A program made the translations under genes and the position numbers. Positions 6,627 through 9,277 of a stretch of DNA of 9,277 nt are shown piece by piece (position 1 is the first letter of the stretch; each line of letters starts with the position of its first letter). The DNA is from Roseovarius sp. (GTDB taxonomy: Bacteria; Pseudomonadota; Alphaproteobacteria; Rhodobacterales; Rhodobacteraceae). The stretch spans positions 1 to 9,277 of the forward strand of contig JAASSQ010000113.1 in NCBI GenBank assembly GCA_021767845.1, written 5' to 3'. Under the pieces are notes generated by a model, which saw nothing but the letters and a program-made list of their open reading frames with translations, was not told where the DNA came from and searched no databases.

Positions 6627-7595
6627 TCAGAACTGCCAGAGGGCCGGGACGAAGCGATAGCTGTCGCCGTCACGCTGCACATGCCCCACGCCCGGGAACG
6701 GGAAGTGGTAGCCAAGGATCGCGATCCTGTCCGCGGCGGCCATGTCCAGCAGCCGCTTGCGCGTGGCCACCGTCTGCGCCCCGTCGGCGTCGAAGTTGTT
6801 GTACCAGCCCGGATGCGCGAAATTGGTGTAGGCGTGGGTCATCGCGTCGCCCAGTGCGATCAGCGACTGGTCGCCGCTATCCACCCGCAGGCTCATGTGT
6901 CCCGGCGTGTGGCCCGGCGTGTCGATCATGGTCAGGCCCGGCACCACCTCGTGCCCGTCCTGCACCAGCGTCCAGTCCACCCCGTCGGTTTCGATCGAGT
7001 TGACCGCGCCCACGACGAATTGCTGCATGTCCTGCTCGACCCGGTCCACCAGACCGTCCTGCATCCAATAGGTATGCTCGGCCTCGCCCATCAGGTATTC
7101 GGCATCGGGGATCAGCGCCTCGTCGAAATCGTCGCGGATGCCCCAGACATGATCGGGATGGGCATGGGTGATGACCACGTGGGTGATGCTGTAGGGGTCG
7201 ATCCCAGCGGCGTCGAGATTGCTCATCAACTCGCCCGCGGTCTCCATCATGAAGCGGTTGCCCGATCCGACATCGACCAGGACCTTCGCATCGCCGATCT
7301 CCACATAGAGGTGGTTGGTGTGCGAATAGCCCATCTCGGGCGACAGGAAATGCCGCTTCAGGAAGGCCTGCACATCCTCGGGGTCGGCGTTCACGCCCAG
7401 CCCGTCGGTCGGCAGGCGGAAATAGCCATCCGAGACCACCGTCACCCGCGCATCGCCCACCGAGAACCTGAAGTGCCCCGGATTGCCCCCCTCTGGCGCG
7501 CCCAGTTCGGCCCGCACAGCGGCGGGCATGGCAAAGGCGGGGGCCGCCGCCGCCATTTTCAGAAGATCGCGGCGCGTGGGTTTGAGCAACGTCAT
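6627..7595 (-). CDS. Tat-exported metallo-beta-lactamase-fold hydrolase, methyl parathion hydrolase-like
   Basis: A 322-aa metallohydrolase with a twin-arginine signal: TRRDLLK (residues 7-13), an Ala-rich hydrophobic stretch, and a plausible cleavage after VRA (about residue 29). This implies export folded to the periplasm. The binuclear zinc ligands are all visible: His144, His146, Asp148 and His149 in THAHPDH, His233 in HTPGH, Asp250 in LGDAM, and His297 in GYHFPFPG. Their spacing and the ending FPFPGVGHV plus YRFVPA closely recall methyl parathion hydrolase and dihydrocoumarin hydrolase as I remember them (xSFPGIGHI and YRFVP), so it probably cleaves an ester, lactone or phosphotriester. 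The natural substrate is unknown; a quorum-signal lactone is another possibility. ATG7595 is chosen over an in-frame codon 81 nt upstream because GGGAGGA lies 5 nt before it and the Tat motif then falls at the right place. It is transcribed alone, divergent from the PAP2-like gene. Confidence 0.9.
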   Translation of the reverse strand: MTLLKPTRRDLLKMAAAAPAFAMPAAVRAELGAPEGGNPGHFRFSVGDARVTVVSDGYFRLPTDGLGVNADPEDVQAFLKRHFLSPEMGYSHTNHLYVEIGDAKVLVDVGSGNRFMMETAGELMSNLDAAGIDPYSITHVVITHAHPDHVWGIRDDFDEALIPDAEYLMGEAEHTYWMQDGLVDRVEQDMQQFVVGAVNSIETDGVDWTLVQDGHEVVPGLTMIDTPGHTPGHMSLRVDSGDQSLIALGDAMTHAYTNFAHPGWYNNFDADGAQTVATRKRLLDMAAADRIAILGYHFPFPGVGHVQRDGDSYRFVPALWQF

Positions 7596-7600
7596 GTGAA

Positions 7601-7607
7601 TCCTCCC
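7601..7607 (-). promoter_or_regulatory. Ribosome binding site deciding the hydrolase start
   Basis: On the minus strand GGGAGGA ends 5 nt before ATG7595. It supports this start over the longer frame beginning at 7676. Confidence 0.65.
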
Positions 7608-7621
7608 TTCGTTTACCCCCG

Positions 7622-7649
7622 AGGATAAAGCCCGCGGGCATGAACGCAA
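7622..7649 (-). promoter_or_regulatory. Possible promoter of the hydrolase gene
   Basis: On the minus strand TTGCGT (7649-7644) and TATCCT (7627-7622) are 16 nt apart, giving partial -35 and -10 matches and a leader of about 20 nt before ATG7595. The spacer contains the perfect palindrome GCCCGCGGGC (7630-7639), which could be an operator. Matches are modest, so this is a tentative call. Confidence 0.3.
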
Positions 7650-7784
7650 TACGTTTCGTGAATATGAATGGGTCATCCCGGCGACCGTTGCGGCCCGAAA
7701 AGAACCACAAACGGATCACAGCATCGCCCAAAAACAAGGGCATTTACCGCAGGCAATGACGTGTAACCGTGACAGGCAATCAGC

Positions 7785-7788
7785 GGAG
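7785..7788 (+). promoter_or_regulatory. Shine-Dalgarno supporting a GTG start
   Basis: GGAG lies 8 nt before GTG7797. The first in-frame ATG is about 40 codons later, inside the first membrane helix, so GTG is the likely start. Confidence 0.5.
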
Positions 7789-7796
7789 ACAGCCAC

Positions 7797-8852
7797 GTGA
7801 GTGACATCACGACCACCAGCGCGCCGCTCAGGTGGCTTGCTCTGCCGCCAAGCCGCAACGGCATTCTCCTGGCGCTGACGCTTTGTCACGCTTGCGTGGC
7901 GCTGGCGGTCTGCCTGATGCTCGGCCAACCCTTCGCGATCTCCACCCTGTCGGTGCTGGTGATGTTGGGTGCCACACTGATCCCGACCTTTCTTCTGGTG
8001 CTGCTTGGGGCCTATTTCCTGCGGCTGGCCTTCCATATCCGTCCGGTGCGTCCCGTCCAGCGTTTTGTGCGCGACATCCGCTGCGTCGCGCTTGATGCCC
8101 ACCGGCTGCGCACCGGGCTGTCCGCGCTTCTGGTGATGACGGTCTTCACGGGCTGCTTCAGCCTGATGAAATCGCATATCCCGCTGATGCAGCCCTTCGC
8201 GTGGGACACCGCCTTTGCCGAACTCGACCGCCTGCTGCACTTCGGACACGACCCTTACGTCCTGATGCAACCGCTTCTGGGCACGCCCCTGGCCACCACG
8301 ATCCTGAACGCGGCCTACCATTTCTGGTTTTTCCTGATGTATTTCCTGCTGTTCATGGCCTGTTTCGACAAGAACAACGTGGCCGAAAGCGGGGCCTACC
8401 TCATCGCGATGATTCTCACCTTCTCGCTGGGCGGCAATGTTCTGGCCACGGTGTTTTCCTCGGCCGGGCCGGTCTATTACGCGGAGTTCGGCTTCGGTCA
8501 GGATTTCGTGCCGCTGATGGACATGCTGCACCGCTTCAACGAGGTCAGCCCCGTCTGGGCTCTGAACGTGCAGGAGATGCTGCTGGCCGGCCATTACGGC
8601 CAAGGCCCGGTCAAGGGCATTTCGGCCATGCCCAGCATGCATGTGGCCAGCACCGTGATGATGACGGCCTACGCCTTCACATGGCGGCGTTGGGCGGGCT
8701 GGCTGATGGTCGGGTTCACCATCCTGATCCAGCTTGGCTCGGTGCAACTGGGCTGGCACTACGCGATCGATGGCTATTTCGGCGCGGCGCTCGCCCTGGC
8801 GTGCTGGTGGGCCGCGCGGCGCCTCGCGCGGCTGGCCGCGCCGGCGGGCTGA
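7797..8852 (+). CDS. PAP2_3/AUR1-like multipass membrane phosphatase or phosphotransferase
   Basis: A 351-aa inner-membrane protein with about eight hydrophobic segments (near residues 23-43, 50-76, 107-124, 170-190, 198-221, 282-296, 299-318, 326-342). Two PAP2 catalytic motifs are visible. SAMPSMHVA carries Ser280 and His282, and GWHYAIDG carries His321 and Asp325, the presumed phosphohistidine nucleophile and its partner. An upstream GPVYY (224-228) recalls the GxP-x-Y box of the inositol phosphorylceramide synthase (AUR1-like, PAP2_3) branch. The classic KxxxxxxRP motif is absent, and the Arg normally six residues before the catalytic His is Ser315, both as in AUR1-type proteins. It probably acts on a lipid phosphate or transfers a phospho-headgroup at the periplasmic face; the lipid is unknown. 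A GTG start is used. It stands divergent from the exported hydrolase and ends 3 nt from the convergent riboflavin synthase gene. Confidence 0.88.
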   Translation: MSDITTTSAPLRWLALPPSRNGILLALTLCHACVALAVCLMLGQPFAISTLSVLVMLGATLIPTFLLVLLGAYFLRLAFHIRPVRPVQRFVRDIRCVALDAHRLRTGLSALLVMTVFTGCFSLMKSHIPLMQPFAWDTAFAELDRLLHFGHDPYVLMQPLLGTPLATTILNAAYHFWFFLMYFLLFMACFDKNNVAESGAYLIAMILTFSLGGNVLATVFSSAGPVYYAEFGFGQDFVPLMDMLHRFNEVSPVWALNVQEMLLAGHYGQGPVKGISAMPSMHVASTVMMTAYAFTWRRWAGWLMVGFTILIQLGSVQLGWHYAIDGYFGAALALACWWAARRLARLAAPAG

Positions 8853-8855
8853 CCC

Positions 8856-9277
8856 TCACCCCATCTCGCGCAGGCGCGCGACATACCGCGCCAGCGTGTC
8901 GATCTCCAGGTTCACCCGGTCGCCCACCGCGGCCGCGCCCCAGGTGGTCGCGTCCTTGGTGTGCGGGATGAAGTTGATCCCGAACTCGCGGCCTTCGACC
9001 TCGTTCACCGTCAACGACGTGCCATTGAGCGCCACCGATCCTTTCGGCGCAATGAATTTCGCCAGCGCCTCGGGCGCGCGCAGGGTGACTCGGGTGCTGT
9101 CGCCCTCTTCGGTGATCTCCACGATCTGGGCCAGACCGTCCACATGGCCCGACACGATATGCCCGCCCAGCTCGTCACCCACCTTCAGCGCGCGTTCCAG
9201 GTTGATCCGGTGCCCCTTGGCCCAGTCCGCGACATTGGTCTTCGACACGGTCTCGGCGCTGATGTCCACGTCGAACC
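8856..9277 (-). CDS. ribE: Riboflavin synthase alpha chain, C-terminal part (cut by window edge)
   Basis: The visible 140 or so codons cover the end of the first and all of the second lumazine-binding domain of riboflavin synthase, which converts two 6,7-dimethyl-8-ribityllumazine molecules to riboflavin and a pyrimidine in the cytosol. Hallmarks are FDVDISAET, GGHIVSGHVDG, ALNGTSLTVNEVEG, FIPHTKDATTWG, and the ending VNLEIDTLARYVARL. The frame is open to base 9277, where Phe-Asp precede the GTG at 9269, so that GTG is internal and roughly 60 N-terminal residues lie outside the window. The gene is called ribE in most alphaproteobacterial annotations and ribC in E. coli. It normally sits with other rib genes (ribD, ribBA, ribH), which would then be to the right. 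Its stop faces the PAP2-like stop with only 3 nt between them. Confidence 0.95.
   Translation of the reverse strand, partial: FDVDISAETVSKTNVADWAKGHRINLERALKVGDELGGHIVSGHVDGLAQIVEITEEGDSTRVTLRAPEALAKFIAPKGSVALNGTSLTVNEVEGREFGINFIPHTKDATTWGAAAVGDRVNLEIDTLARYVARLREMG

Larger units (their letters stand above)
7596..7796. other. 201-nt divergent intergenic region
   Basis: It separates the minus-strand hydrolase from the plus-strand PAP2-like gene and must hold promoters for both. It is visibly more AT-rich than the genes, especially at 7641-7670 and 7690-7745. I find the tentative minus-strand promoter given separately, but no convincing plus-strand -35/-10 pair, no tRNA-like fold and no small gene. 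Confidence 0.6.

Noticed and set aside
6099..7628. A 509-codon plus-strand frame across the end of the 218-aa gene and the hydrolase
   Set aside because: It crosses two real genes and a hairpin, is rich in His, Arg and Pro, and is antisense to a hydrolase with complete metal motifs.
7690..7740. Possible small hairpin GCCC...GGGC near 7728
   Set aside because: A stem of only 4 bp with a loop of 8 nt is not distinguishable from chance.
7716..8759. A 347-codon minus-strand frame opposite the PAP2-like gene
   Set aside because: Composition (Gln/His/Arg-rich) and position show it is a shadow of the membrane protein gene.
1..9277. CRISPR arrays, tRNA/rRNA, insertion sequences, phage or att sites
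   Set aside because: No repeated spacer pattern, cloverleaf-like stretch, transposase motif or terminal repeat was seen on reading either strand.

Overview
The window is about 9.3 kb of GC-rich DNA (roughly mid-60s percent GC by eye). Coding is dense, third positions are G/C-rich and intergenic gaps are short. Gene content and protein style suggest an alphaproteobacterium, most likely of the Rhodobacterales (Roseobacter/Paracoccus-like). That placement is inference from style and content; no marker gene proves it.

Left part (79-4129, + strand): three closely packed genes encode an NAD(P)-dependent aldehyde dehydrogenase of the 2-oxoglutarate-semialdehyde-dehydrogenase-like group, a divergent M19 'membrane dipeptidase'-type amidohydrolase, and a BCCT-family transporter. 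Gaps are 5 and 41 nt and each gene has a Shine-Dalgarno sequence, so they read as one uptake-and-catabolism operon. Both the M19 protein and the transporter have changes at the key positions of their families. The M19 protein lacks the N-terminal HxD metal ligands, and the transporter has a reworked aromatic box, so the usual substrates (dipeptides, glycine betaine) should not be assumed. A betaine or N-methylated amino acid feeding toward 2-oxoglutarate is a reasonable guess. A perfect 11-bp GC-rich hairpin follows the transporter.

Middle (4196-6543, + strand): two genes overlap by 4 nt (ATGA), a 564-aa protein that I do not recognise and a 218-aa Cys-containing protein resembling DUF3726. 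They look translationally coupled and form the best candidate for an undescribed two-protein system. They lie just behind the hairpin, so they may be read-through members of the operon or have their own promoter.

Right part: a convergent intergenic gap with a 16-bp imperfect hairpin and an adjoining 14-bp perfect palindrome separates this block from a minus-strand gene for a Tat-exported metallo-beta-lactamase-fold hydrolase (6627-7595), related to methyl parathion hydrolase in its C-terminal motif. A 201-nt divergent region then leads to a plus-strand GTG-started PAP2_3/AUR1-like multipass membrane phosphatase or transferase (7797-8852). Three bases further on lies the 3' end of a minus-strand riboflavin synthase gene that runs off the right edge of the window.
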